A stretch of DNA of 64,000 bases from contig CAWKPE010000018.1 in assembly GCA_963851385.1 (NCBI GenBank), forward strand, positions 1 to 64,000. Reading direction: 5' to 3'. The notes under the pieces were generated by a model. It was not told the DNA's origin. It saw only the letters and a list, made by a program, of their open reading frames with translations, and made no database searches. Source of the DNA: CAWEFA01 sp963851385. GTDB lineage: Bacteria > Bacteroidota > Bacteroidia > Bacteroidales > DTGW01. Every line of letters begins with the position of its first letter. Position 1 is the stretch's first letter. Position numbers and translations under genes: made by a program. Shown here in pieces: positions 11,252-20,558 of this stretch.

Positions 11252-12049
11252 TTATATGTTTTTTAGAAATTTATTGACAATTTGAAAAAACTCAGGGTAA
11301 ATTAAATTATTTGAAGCTATAATTTCTTTTCCAAAAATATAATTATCTGAACCATTGAAATCCGTGATTTTACCACCGGCCCTCTGAACAATTAAGGAAC
11401 CGGCTGCAACATCCCATGAATTCAGGCAATACTCATAAAATGCCTCGAACCGCCCACATGCTACAAAAGCCAAATCAATAGCTGCAGAACCTATGCGACG
11501 TACACCATGAGAATTTATAAAGAAATAATTGAGAGATTCCAGGTAAGGTTTTATTTTACTAAAATCGTAATATGGAAATCCCGTTGCAATTAATGCATTA
11601 TTGACCGAAGTAACTTTTGTTACATGAATTTCTGAACCATTTAAATATGCCTTACTGTCTTTCCATGCATAAAAACATTCGTCAGTATTTACTTCAAGCA
11701 CAACACCAATTATTACGCTATTACCATCCATTAAAGCAACACTGATAGAGTAAGGAGGTAAACCATGTATAAAGTTAGTAGTGCCATCTAGTGGATCAAT
11801 TACCCAGCGATATTGAGCTTTTGTTTCTGCAACAGAACCTTCTTCAGTAATAAAACCGGCACCTGGAAGAATTATTTTTAAACCTTCAACAAGATTCCGT
11901 TCAGAAGTTTTATCAACATATGTGACAAAATTGTTGTTTCCTTTAATTTCAATTTTATCTGTAGTAATTTTTTTTGATTCCTTTCTGATAAATTTTCCTG
12001 TTTCACGAGCTAATGCACATACTTTATAACATATATTCTCTAAATTCAT
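11252..12049 (-). CDS. Inositol monophosphatase family protein (SuhB-like)
   Basis: This is a metal-dependent sugar-phosphate phosphatase of the inositol monophosphatase superfamily. The metal-binding sites are in order: FITEEGSVAE, WVIDPLDGTTNFIHGLP with its DPLDGT core, and near the end LNSWDVAAGSLIVQRAGGK. The 265 residues match the usual family length. Substrates in such proteins include inositol-1-phosphate and other small phosphate esters, and sequence alone does not identify this one. It is the first gene of a three-gene minus-strand unit with the acyltransferase (1 base away) and the GT2 glycosyltransferase, so co-transcription is likely. Confidence 0.93.
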   Translation of the reverse strand: MNLENICYKVCALARETGKFIRKESKKITTDKIEIKGNNNFVTYVDKTSERNLVEGLKIILPGAGFITEEGSVAETKAQYRWVIDPLDGTTNFIHGLPPYSISVALMDGNSVIIGVVLEVNTDECFYAWKDSKAYLNGSEIHVTKVTSVNNALIATGFPYYDFSKIKPYLESLNYFFINSHGVRRIGSAAIDLAFVACGRFEAFYEYCLNSWDVAAGSLIVQRAGGKITDFNGSDNYIFGKEIIASNNLIYPEFFQIVNKFLKNI

Positions 12050-12140
12050 TACTAGTCTTTTAATAACACAAATTTGTACAATTTATTTCTAAATAGACAG
12101 GTTTTTATTGCAATAGTATCATTTATTTCATATTATTAAT

Positions 12141-12265
12141 TCAATGTCGTTTAATTAAGGAACGAAACACCCTTCGACAAGCTCAGGGTGACAATAAAAT
12201 GAGGTCATACTGAGCTTGTCGAAGTATGACCAATGATATAAGACTGCTTAACTAAACGACATTGA
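12141..12265. repeat. 125-bp palindromic intergenic element, copy 1
   Basis: The element is bounded by 19-bp terminal inverted repeats (TCAATGTCGTTTAATTAAG at 12141-12159, CTTAACTAAACGACATTGA at 12247-12265; one mismatch). Inside are two hairpins with reverse-complementary cores: CTTCGACAAGCTCAG and CTGAGCTTGTCGAAG, flanked by ACCCT/AGGGT and GGTCATACT/AGTATGACC. It has no coding capacity. It sits 8 bases after the mtaB stop. Copy 2 (61444-61568) differs at four positions. Confidence 0.9.
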
Positions 12266-12273
12266 TTATTAAA

Positions 12274-13581
12274 TTATAATTTTACTTCAAAATTGCCATT
12301 TAAAGCAACCGCATTTAAAGTTACTTCTACAATTTCTCCAATTAGTTCCTTTCTATATGGTGCTTCAACTTTTATATAATTTGAAGTAAATCCGAACATT
12401 TTTCCTTCAATATTCCTAGATTCGAAAATAACTTTTTCAACTCTACCGACATTTAATTTATAGAACTTTTCTTTTTTTAAGCCGGACATTTCAAGCAGCA
12501 TCTTACTTCTACATGTTTTCGACGATGCCTTTACTTTATCCTGAATTGAAACAGCTTTTGTATTTGGTCTTTCAGAATATGGAAAAACATGAAGATAATT
12601 CACATCAAGCAAATTAATAAATGAATAAGTATCGCTAAAATCTTCTTCAATCTCGCTTGGAAAACCCACTATTACATCAGATCCAATACATGCATAAGGC
12701 ATAAGCGACCTGATTTTATCAACACGATTTGCAAACAGTTCGCAAGTATAACGTCTGTTCATCATTTGTAATATTTTGTTACAACCCGATTGCAAAGGAA
12801 TATGAAAATGAGGCACAAATTTTCTGGACTGTTGAATAAAGTATATGATTTCATCGGTCAGGAGATTGGGTTCAATAGAGGATACACGGAATCTTTCAAC
12901 ATTCGGTATTTTATCGAGTTCGATGATAAGCTGCAGAAAATTTTCTTTTGTTGATTTACCAAAATCTCCAATATTGACGCCGGTCAGGATAATTTCTTTT
13001 ATACCTTTTGCAGCTATTGACTTAGCATGTTCAATAACTTCAGAAATATTTTCATTCCGGCTTTTACCTCTTGCAAGGGGCACTGTGCAATAAGAACAAA
13101 AGTAATCACATCCATCCTGAATTTTCAGAAAAGCCCTGGTTCTATCGGTAGTTGAGAATGCTGCATTATAATCTGTAATATCATTGGCATTTCCTGAAAT
13201 AATTTTATGCTTATCACCTTTTAAAAGATTTTCTACATGTTCAACTGCATCGAACTTTTCTTTAATACCAAGGACGAGATCTACTCCTTCAATTGCAGAA
13301 ATTTCTTCAGGTTTGAGTTGAGAATAGCAGCCAACAACAACTACCTTGGCTCCTTTACCTGTTGCTTTTTTAATAGCCTGACGACATTTCTTATCTGCAA
13401 CCTGGGTTACAGAGCATGTATTAATAATGAAAATGTTTGCATCAGAATTAAATCCGACTTTTTTGTATCCTTTTTCCAGAAATTTTCTGGAGATCATAGA
13501 GGTTTCTGCAAAATTAAGTTTGCATCCCAAAGTGTAAAAGGCTATCTTTTTGTCTCCAGTATAGTTTTCGCTATTCTTCAC
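12274..13581 (-). CDS. mtaB: tRNA (N6-L-threonylcarbamoyladenosine(37)-C2)-methylthiotransferase MtaB
   Basis: MtaB converts t6A37 to ms2t6A37 in tRNAs using two 4Fe-4S clusters and S-adenosylmethionine. The methylthiotransferase N-terminal domain carries Cys20 (YTLGCKLN), Cys56 (NTCSVT) and Cys85 (VGCYSQ). The radical SAM motif CxxxCxxC is Cys158/162/165 in CDYFCSYCTVPLARG. PLQSGCNKILQMMNR and DVIVGFPSE follow, and the C-terminal part is a TRAM-like RNA-binding domain. 435 residues fits the family. TLGCKLN rather than the MiaB-type TYGCQMN is the reason for choosing MtaB. The gene is downstream of ppk1 on the same strand, 32 bases away. Confidence 0.92.
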   Translation of the reverse strand: MKNSENYTGDKKIAFYTLGCKLNFAETSMISRKFLEKGYKKVGFNSDANIFIINTCSVTQVADKKCRQAIKKATGKGAKVVVVGCYSQLKPEEISAIEGVDLVLGIKEKFDAVEHVENLLKGDKHKIISGNANDITDYNAAFSTTDRTRAFLKIQDGCDYFCSYCTVPLARGKSRNENISEVIEHAKSIAAKGIKEIILTGVNIGDFGKSTKENFLQLIIELDKIPNVERFRVSSIEPNLLTDEIIYFIQQSRKFVPHFHIPLQSGCNKILQMMNRRYTCELFANRVDKIRSLMPYACIGSDVIVGFPSEIEEDFSDTYSFINLLDVNYLHVFPYSERPNTKAVSIQDKVKASSKTCRSKMLLEMSGLKKEKFYKLNVGRVEKVIFESRNIEGKMFGFTSNYIKVEAPYRKELIGEIVEVTLNAVALNGNFEVKL

Positions 13582-13613
13582 AATTCTAATTTCTATAAGG
13601 CGACAAAGGTAAC

Positions 13614-15684
13614 TTAACTTCTATTTGATGCAATAAATTTTTCTTTATAGAAATCATATAAAACCATCTGGGAATGAATTGATGGAGCATCATTCCGAAG
13701 ATATTTGTTATCCTGATTCTCGTTAAGAATCCGGGCCTTGACATTATCGGAAAATTGTATTTCAAGCATCAATTGTAATTCCTTTTTGAGGTCTTCGTCA
13801 TAAATAGGACAAGTGACTTCAACACGATGATCAAGGTTTCGAGTCATCCAGTCTGCAGAAGAAATAAAATATAATTCATCATTATTATTACAGAATACAA
13901 AAATGCGGGAGTGTTCTAAGAAATCTGTCGACAATACTTAAAGCTTCTATGTTTTCGCTTAATTTTGGTGTCCCCGGTCTGATGCAACAAATACCACGCA
14001 CCAATAATTTAATTTTGACTCCTGCATTATTAGCTTCATAAAGCTTATTCACCATAATGTATCCACGAGATTATTAATCTTCAATAAAATAATGCATCTT
14101 TACCAGCCTTGGCATTTTTTATTTCATTATCAATAAGCTTTATTAAGTTTTTTTCGCATATACAGGGGTGAAATAAAAAGGTACTTGTAGTTATAGTTCC
14201 AATAAGGATCTATCAAAAAATTGAAATACACGGTCAACCTCAGTTGTGATTCTTTTGTCGCAGGTAAATAAAGTTATATCGGTATAAACATCGGTATTTC
14301 CTTCATGAAAATTGCCGGTACTTATTACCGAATAACATTGATTTGTTTTCCCTTCTCTACGAACAACCTGAACAAGCTTACAATGAATTTTAAGACCTTT
14401 GATGCCAAATAGAACAGTTGCGCCTACTTCTTCAAGCTTTTTTGACCAGTATATGTTCGATTTCTCATCGAACCTTGCTTGTAATTCAATAACCACGATA
14501 ACCTGTTTACCATTTCTGGCGGCATTTATAAGTGCGTTAATTACTTTAGAATTTCTAGCTACGCGATAAAGAGTAATTTTGATTGACTTAACTTTAGGAT
14601 CCATCGAGGCTTCACGAAGAAAATCGACAAAATGATCGAATTTTTGATAGGGATGATGCACCATGATATCGCGCGACGCAATCAGATTAATCATGCTTTC
14701 ATGATGCTTTATTAGCGGATGGTCAATAGGTGGTGTGGGACTGTATTCAAGATGAGTTCCTCCAATATTTGGAAACGACATGATATCTTTAAAATTATGG
14801 TAGCGGCTACTAGGAATTACCGTGTCATAATTGTCGAACTGAAGTCTTTTAATAATATAGTTCAATAAATCGTCAGGAATTTCACGATCATAAACAAATC
14901 TTACCGGTTGGCCTTTGCTCCGCTCACTTACACCTTCAGATATCTTCTCCAGGAAACTCTTTGAGAGATCATTGTCAATATCAAGTTCTGCATCTCGGGT
15001 GAGCTTAATTGTGAACGCTTCAAAATGGTCATAATTAAAGATTTTAAACAAATCTTTTAAACAATATCTTATTACATCATCAATAAAAATAATGAACTTT
15101 TTCTCCTTCACCGGTGGCAATAAAATAACCCTGTTAAGCATTGGTGATGGAATTTCCATTAAAGCGTATTCAACAGGAATTTTCGGATTTTCACTTGTCA
15201 GTTTAATAGCAAAATAAATGGATTTATCTTTAAGGTAAGGGAATTTATCAACGTTATTAAGCATAATTGGTGAAAGAAAGGGCAGTATGTTAGCATCAAA
15301 AAACTGGTCAATATACCTCGATTGTACCTCATTTAATTGTTTCTCATTGATTAAAAAAATATTTTCCTTTTCAAATTCAGAAATAATTGATTCAAATGCT
15401 TCTGTGAATTTATTTTGCATCTGAATTACCTTTTCCTGAATTTTAATAATTGTTTTCTTGGGATTCTCCCCATCAAGTTGTTCGGGATCGTAACCAAGGT
15501 CTATCATCCTTTTGATTGTGGCAACGCGAACTTTAAAAAATTCATCCTGATTATTAGAAAAAATTCCTAGAAAACGTATTCTTTCTACCAACGGTACATT
15601 TTTGTCAATTGCTTCCTGCAATACACGCTCGTTAAAAGAAAGCCAGCTGATATCCCTGTTTATAGTTTTATTTTTGACAGCCAT
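13614..15684 (-). CDS. ppk1: Polyphosphate kinase Ppk1, frameshifted
   Basis: Ppk1 makes inorganic polyphosphate from ATP. The first 497 residues are open (15684 to 14191): N domain INRDISWLSFNERVLQEA, the head domain, then IKITLYRVARNSKVINAL and the autophosphorylated histidine His434 in GLKIHCKLVQVVRREG, matching E. coli His435. STGNFHEGNTDVYTDITLF follows. Between 14190 and 13930 there are at least two shifts, at an A7 run near 14155 and near 14085; joining frames restores ALSIVDRFLEHSRIF. The last 106 residues (SRIFVFCNN, SADWMTRNLDHRVE) then close the gene. Corrected length is about 690 residues, normal for Ppk1. I consider the shifts errors or a very recent break. It lies 36 bases from sixA, on the same strand. 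Confidence 0.9.
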
Positions 15685-15720
15685 TTTAAGTTACCCAAGT
15701 CTAAATTAAAACTTACAAAG

Positions 15721-16209
15721 TTATTCTTTTTTAGGAAAATCAATATTTGTATGAGCAGGTGTTTTGTCCCTAATGTCCCAGTGTTTTATATCAAACTGCA
15801 AAGAAACAATTCCTGAAGTTGGAACATTTTCTATACTATCGGGCAGGTAGAGATTGGCCAGATCAGTGAAAACAGGATTATGTCCGACTATCATTAAATT
15901 ATTAATACTTGATTTAGTCTCCTTTATTAGTTCAATAATTTCAAAAGCTTCACCTTCGTAAATTATGCTTTTTATAATAATATTATTGAAATTTATTTCT
16001 AAAGTCTGCGAAAAAATAATGGAAGTATGAAAAGCCCTGTTGGCCGGAGAGCTATATATCAATTCCGGAACAGCATATTTCTGTTTTAAACGTTCAGCCA
16101 TTAAATAGTTGTTGGCAATTCCTTTTTCAATCAAAGGTCTGTCAACATCTGAAATTCCAGGTAAATCCCATGATGATTTTCCGTGACGAATAATGTGAAG
16201 TGTTTTCAT
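15721..16209 (-). CDS. SixA-like phosphohistidine phosphatase (histidine phosphatase superfamily)
   Basis: SixA-type enzymes remove phosphate from phosphohistidine or small phosphate esters. From the ATG at 16209 the protein begins KTLHIIRHGKSSWD, with the RHG catalytic motif at residues 8-10, then RPLIEKGIANN, YSSPANRAFHT and the second catalytic histidine in MIVGHNPV. An in-frame ATG at 16254 adds 15 residues encoded by a G/C-rich hairpin repeat (16218-16240), so I reject that start. The gene is between the PhoH ATPase and ppk1 on the minus strand. SixA-like genes often neighbour phosphate genes, but the substrate here is unknown. Confidence 0.88.
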   Translation of the reverse strand: MKTLHIIRHGKSSWDLPGISDVDRPLIEKGIANNYLMAERLKQKYAVPELIYSSPANRAFHTSIIFSQTLEINFNNIIIKSIIYEGEAFEIIELIKETKSSINNLMIVGHNPVFTDLANLYLPDSIENVPTSGIVSLQFDIKHWDIRDKTPAHTNIDFPKKE

Positions 16210-16217
16210 AAGAAGAG

Positions 16218-16240
16218 CCCCCTTTATCCCCCAAAGGGGG
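16218..16240. repeat. G/C-rich hairpin in sixA leader
   Basis: CCCCCTTT (16218-16225) and AAAGGGGG (16233-16240) form a perfect 8-bp stem around ATCCCCC. It stands out strongly in base composition. From memory, similar CCCCCTTT...AAAGGGGG units are common between genes in Bacteroidota. It could shape the sixA mRNA 5' end. Confidence 0.6.
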
Positions 16241-16314
16241 AATTTTAAGTGCAATTTAATAGGATTATTATTTTATTAAATTCGCTATAATAATTATATT
16301 CTGTTTTTATTAAG

Positions 16315-16331
16315 CCCCGCCTCAGGCGGGG
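16315..16331 (-). terminator. GC hairpin after the phoH-like gene
   Basis: CCCCGCC (16315-16321), loop TCA, GGCGGGG (16325-16331) is a perfect 7-bp stem beginning 13 bases after the PhoH-like stop. The bases downstream on the minus strand are CTTAATAAAAA rather than a T-run, so termination is not certain and it may simply be a repeat unit. Confidence 0.5.
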
Positions 16332-16344
16332 TTGGGGAGGCCTC

Positions 16345-17679
16345 TCACAATATATTACTTGCCAAATCAGCCAGGTAGCTTCTCTCTCCTTTCACAAGGT
16401 TAACATGTGCAAAGAGTTCTTGTCCTTTCATTTTATAACTGAAATAACTTAGACCATTTGAAAGGCTGTCGAGATAAGGAGAATCAATCTGTTGAATATC
16501 TCCTGTAAACACCATTTTAGTACCTTCTCCGGCTCGTGTAATTATAGTTTTTACTTCATGAGGCGTCAGGTTCTGTGCTTCGTCAACTATAAAAAACGCG
16601 TTAGAAAGACTTCTGCCCCGGATAAATGCTAGAGGAGTGATAATAAGTTTCTCCGATTTCACCATTTCTTCAATATGAATATATTCCTTGCTCTGCGCTT
16701 TGAATCGATGCTTGATCACAGACAAATTATCAAACAAAGGCATCATATAAGGTCCAATTTTTTCATTTACATCTCCGGGCAAAAATCCTATATCCCTGTT
16801 AGCCAAAGGAACAATTGGACGTGCCAGAAAAATCTGATTAAACTGATTTTCCTGATGCAATGCAGCGGCTAAAGCTAATAATGTTTTACCAGTTCCAGCC
16901 TTCCCGGTTAGAGAAACAAGCTGTATGTCGGGCCTAAGTAAAGCATCTAAAGAAAATGCCTGTTCTGCATTTCGAGGCTCAATTCCATAGCAACGGATTT
17001 TCTCAACTCTTGTCATATTTTTAGAATATGGATCAAAATGTGCTAGGGCACTTGAGCCATTATTTTTTAGCACCATGTACTGATGTGGAAGAGGTTTGAA
17101 TTTAAACTTAAATTCATTTACAGAAACGCCATCATTGCTTTCATATAGCTTCGAGATTAATGTAGTATCAATTCCTTCAATTATCTCAACACTTTTACTA
17201 AACGGTGAAATATCGTGAATTTTATCTGTTTCATAGTCTTGTGAAGTTATTCCCAATGATTTGGCTTTCATTCTGAGATTAATATCCTTTGAAATTAAAA
17301 TGACCTGGCTATCCTTAGTCTCATATTTAATTCGCAAATAATCTGCAATTGCCAAAATGCGATGATCTGGTGTGGGTTCAGGAAATGAATCCTGAATAGC
17401 TTTAGAAAAAGGTTTTCCGGTTTCGACAAATAGCTTTCCGAGCTTCTTCCCCAAAGCAACACCTCCTTCAAACAATCCTTCACCAGAAATAGTATCCAGT
17501 TCGCGCGTGAATTCTCGGGCATGAAAATTAATGATATCGTTTCCTCGCTTTAACCTGTCAAGCTCTTCCAAAACAACGATTGGAATTACTATGTCATTTT
17601 CTTCAAAATTGTAGATACATTTGTAGTCGTGCAATAAAACATTCGTGTCTAATACAAAAATCTTTTTTGTTTTAACCAT
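16345..17679 (-). CDS. PIN domain-PhoH family ATPase (YlaK-like)
   Basis: The protein fuses an N-terminal PIN-type RNase domain to a PhoH ATPase; such proteins are thought to act as RNA helicase-nucleases. PIN: VLDTNVLLHD (Asp11), VVLEELDRLKRG and the acidic site near PDHRILAIADYL. PhoH: Walker A GKAGTGKT at 259-266, ARPIVPLANRDIGFLPG, Walker B FFIVDEAQNLTPHE, and TGDIQQIDSPYLD. 444 residues is the normal length. It is the first of a minus-strand series (phoH, sixA, ppk1, mtaB), but a GC hairpin separates it from sixA. The assignment is firm; the cellular role is not established for this family. Confidence 0.92.
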   Translation of the reverse strand: MVKTKKIFVLDTNVLLHDYKCIYNFEENDIVIPIVVLEELDRLKRGNDIINFHAREFTRELDTISGEGLFEGGVALGKKLGKLFVETGKPFSKAIQDSFPEPTPDHRILAIADYLRIKYETKDSQVILISKDINLRMKAKSLGITSQDYETDKIHDISPFSKSVEIIEGIDTTLISKLYESNDGVSVNEFKFKFKPLPHQYMVLKNNGSSALAHFDPYSKNMTRVEKIRCYGIEPRNAEQAFSLDALLRPDIQLVSLTGKAGTGKTLLALAAALHQENQFNQIFLARPIVPLANRDIGFLPGDVNEKIGPYMMPLFDNLSVIKHRFKAQSKEYIHIEEMVKSEKLIITPLAFIRGRSLSNAFFIVDEAQNLTPHEVKTIITRAGEGTKMVFTGDIQQIDSPYLDSLSNGLSYFSYKMKGQELFAHVNLVKGERSYLADLASNIL

Positions 17680-17765
17680 TAATTTTAAGTTTAGTAGTTT
17701 TTTTATTTTAAATATAGCAAAAAGAAAAGTTAAGCCCTATAAATTTACCATAAAAACATAATTAA

Positions 17766-18590
17766 ATGATTAGCATAATTACTTCAATTCGCAATCTTTA
17801 CCCAATGAATAAATTATATTTTGAATCTTTAACAAAATATACCAGCAACAAGTTTGAATTAATTATTATTGATAATGCATCGACTGATGGGAGCGGCGAC
17901 TATTTCAAAAATGCCGGTGCTAAAGTAATATCAAATAGCGGGAATTTTTCATATTGCTATACTCAAAACCAGGGTTTAAGAGCTGCTTCTTATGATATTC
18001 TTTGTTTCTTCAACAACGATTTAATTGTATCACCGGCTTGGGACGAAAAAATGATAAATATCATGAATAAAGAAAATCTCGATATCGTTAGTTTTGCTTC
18101 TAATGATAGGATTGAATCAGATATAGCTACCAGAAAAATAAGAAACCGATGGAAAGCCATCAAAAATCCTATGCTAATTATTTTTGGTATCAACCGATTT
18201 TCATTAAACACTATGCAAAAACTTATGTATAAAAATTGGGAAGAATATACCTTGAAAAGGTACAACCAATTCGGAGATACTATCAAAGAAGGATTTTCCG
18301 GTTCATGCATTGCAATGAAACGTGGAATAATTGAAAAGCTTGGCCTTTGGGATGAACACGTATTTTCTGGCGATTTTGACTATTACATTAGAAGTAAGAT
18401 TCGAAATATAGAAAAAGGTGATATAAAACCTATTCATATATTACTCGGAGTCTATTTTCATCATTATACAAGGTTATCAACTAAAGCTAAAGTTAATGTA
18501 CCCTATGTAAATGTACCTAATGATATAAAAATTGAAGAAAAATGGGGTGTGGAAAGAATGAAGCAACTTTTAAAAGATATTGAATATTAA
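17766..18590 (+). CDS. GT2 family glycosyltransferase
   Basis: This is a short cytoplasmic GT-A fold transferase of 274 residues. The nucleotide-binding strand and loop are ISIITSIRNLY and LIIIDNASTDGSGDYF; the metal-binding motif lies in CFFNNDLIVSP. EGFSGSCIAMKRGIIEKLG and DEHVFSGDFDYYIRSK form the acceptor-side segment with an acidic pair. No membrane segment was seen. It is divergent from the PhoH gene and stands 29 bases upstream of folC on the same strand. It resembles transferases of surface glycan synthesis; donor and acceptor cannot be deduced. Confidence 0.85.
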   Translation: MISIITSIRNLYPMNKLYFESLTKYTSNKFELIIIDNASTDGSGDYFKNAGAKVISNSGNFSYCYTQNQGLRAASYDILCFFNNDLIVSPAWDEKMINIMNKENLDIVSFASNDRIESDIATRKIRNRWKAIKNPMLIIFGINRFSLNTMQKLMYKNWEEYTLKRYNQFGDTIKEGFSGSCIAMKRGIIEKLGLWDEHVFSGDFDYYIRSKIRNIEKGDIKPIHILLGVYFHHYTRLSTKAKVNVPYVNVPNDIKIEEKWGVERMKQLLKDIEY

Positions 18591-18619
18591 AATTCTATTA
18601 AAAAAAGAAATTTATTTGT

Positions 18620-19933
18620 GTGAATTACAGAGAAACCATAGACTACCTGTATGCACGCTTGCCAATGTTCCATCGTGAAGGCAAAACTGCGTACAAGGCA
18701 AATTTGGATAATATTATCAAATTGACCAAGGAGCTTGGCAATCCCCAAAATAAATTTAAAAGTATACATATTGCCGGAACTAATGGAAAAGGTTCAGTAT
18801 GCCATATGCTCGCTTCTGTATTGCAGGAATCAGGATTTAAAACAGGACTTTTTACGTCACCTCACTTGCTCGATTTCAGAGAAAGGATGAAAATTAATGG
18901 TACTATGATTTCTGAAGAATATATTATTTCTTTCGTACAGGATAAAAAATACTTACTGGAAACAATTAAACCTTCATTCTTTGAAATGACAGCTGCAATG
19001 GCATTCGAATATTTTGCTAGCGAAGGAGTTGAAATTGCCGTTCTGGAAACCGGCTTGGGAGGCAGACTGGATGCTACAAATATCGTACATCCATTTGTAA
19101 CAGCTATCACCAATATTTCTTTTGATCATACTGACATTCTTGGAGAAACACTGGAAGCAATAGCAGGTGAAAAGGCAGGAATAATTAAACCAAATGTGCC
19201 AGTAATTATAGGTGAATCGCACCCGGAGACACGTAACGTTTTTATAACAAGAGCTGCGGAAGTCAAAGCAAAAATACTTTTTGCAGAAGAAGAATATTCA
19301 CTGGAAAATTCATCAATATCTTATCCTGATAAGCAATTTATCAATTTAATTAAATCAGAAAAGCAGTTGTCGACTCAATATAAGCTCGACTTGTTGGGTA
19401 ATTATCAAACAAAAAATTTGATTACAGTTCTTACTATTATTGATGAAATAAAAAAAGCAGAAATTAAAATTCCGGAAACGGCTCTGTTTTCAGGACTTGA
19501 ACATATTATCCAAAACACAGGATTAATGGGCCGTTGGCAAATTTTAGGCAACAATCCGTTAATTATTGCAGATACCGGACATAATGTTGAAGGATTGAAA
19601 GCAGTAATAAAGCAATTGAAAAAACTACCTTATAAAGACCTCCTTGTAGTATATGGCATGGTAAAAGATAAAGATGTTAAAAAAGCTCTGTCTGTTCTGC
19701 CAAAAAATGCAATATACTTTTTTACCAAAGCATCAATTCCAAGAGCATTGGATGAGCAAATTCTTTTAGATGAAGGAAAGATGATGTATTTGAAAGGCAA
19801 ATCGTTCCATACTGTTAAGGAAGCTTTAGTAGCCGCTAGAATGCAGGCCAAAAGTGAAGACTGCATTTACATTGGGGGAAGTACGTTTGTAGTTGGGGAG
19901 GCACTTTCGACTTTTATAATTCATATACCATAG
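18620..19933 (+). CDS. folC: Bifunctional folylpolyglutamate synthase/dihydrofolate synthase FolC
   Basis: FolC joins glutamate to dihydropteroate and lengthens the glutamate tail of folates. The GTG at 18620 gives MNYRETIDYLYARLPMFHR; no ATG lies nearer. The ATP loop is AGTNGKGSVCHML (Gly53-Ser59), followed by FTSPHLLDFRERMKING, VLETGLGGRLDATN, NISFDHTDILGETLEAIA with the metal-binding His, GEKAGIIK, and the C-terminal domain GRWQILGNNPLIIADTGHN. 437 residues is normal. It is preceded closely by a GT2 gene and followed by a 600-bp region without an intact gene. Confidence 0.95.
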   Translation: MNYRETIDYLYARLPMFHREGKTAYKANLDNIIKLTKELGNPQNKFKSIHIAGTNGKGSVCHMLASVLQESGFKTGLFTSPHLLDFRERMKINGTMISEEYIISFVQDKKYLLETIKPSFFEMTAAMAFEYFASEGVEIAVLETGLGGRLDATNIVHPFVTAITNISFDHTDILGETLEAIAGEKAGIIKPNVPVIIGESHPETRNVFITRAAEVKAKILFAEEEYSLENSSISYPDKQFINLIKSEKQLSTQYKLDLLGNYQTKNLITVLTIIDEIKKAEIKIPETALFSGLEHIIQNTGLMGRWQILGNNPLIIADTGHNVEGLKAVIKQLKKLPYKDLLVVYGMVKDKDVKKALSVLPKNAIYFFTKASIPRALDEQILLDEGKMMYLKGKSFHTVKEALVAARMQAKSEDCIYIGGSTFVVGEALSTFIIHIP

Positions 19934-20160
19934 CTCTCCTTCCTCTCATGTATAGGATAATTTTAACCTGAAATCGGGAAATTTAAGTTTTTAATCATTT
20001 GTAAAGTACCTTATTCACCTAAGAGCGACTTCGCCATTATCAGACCAAATTTTTTTACAGGGCATTTAGTAAGAAAATTATTGCATTAATTTATATAGGA
20101 CTTTGTCAATAGATAATTGAAGTTGTATGCATCTATATACATAATTGTAACTATAAAAAC
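19934..20160. other. Non-coding stretch after folC
   Basis: No open frame of note, RNA gene or clear terminator was seen here. Together with the degraded gene that follows (20161-20538) it makes a 625-bp gap between folC and the convergent beta-barrel gene. Confidence 0.5.
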
Positions 20161-20538
20161 TTAAGCTGTGCTAAATAAATTATAAATCTGTTCGATAAAC
20201 TCCCACTTTGTAATGTACCTGATATTAGGTAGCCATTTCATAAATACTGAATTGATCAGGGGATAACAATAAATTTCTGAATAATCGCTTTTAAATATTT
20301 CTTTCATTTTTTGACGATATTGATCAATCTGATATTTATTCTAATAGGCAAAGAAACATTTTGTCATGTAGTATTTAAAAGGAGATTTCCCTTCTCTTGC
20401 AAGCCAACCGATAGCCTTGTATAATTCTTTATCGAAAATTCATAATTCTTTTATAAGTTATTTCACTGGCTTTTTATCATCTGTTTTAAAATTTTTCTAA
20501 ATAAGTCAAACATTTTCACCAATTATATCTTTTGACAT
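20161..20538 (-). pseudogene. Decayed winged-helix protein gene (DUF2582-like) with five in-frame stops
   Basis: One continuous frame of 126 codons runs from an ATG at 20538 to TAA at 20161 but contains stops at codons 11, 14, 27, 33 and 66 (TGA, TAG, TAA, TGA, TAG). The start MSKDIIGENV and the segment FDKELYKAIGWLAREGK match the small winged-helix DUF2582 proteins of Bacteroidota. Each early stop sits where a one-base change of Gly, Trp or Gln would restore that family's pattern. The part after codon 52, including SVFMKWLPNIRYITKWEF, is not recognised. No base shift is needed, so this is real decay by point mutation. It lies 20 bases downstream of the barrel gene stop. Confidence 0.6.
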
Positions 20539-20558
20539 ATAATTAGTTTTGGTTGATA

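Noticed and set aside
16210..16254. 15-residue extension of the SixA-like protein
   Set aside because: It is encoded by a G/C-rich hairpin repeat, and the RHG motif sits normally from the ATG at 16209.
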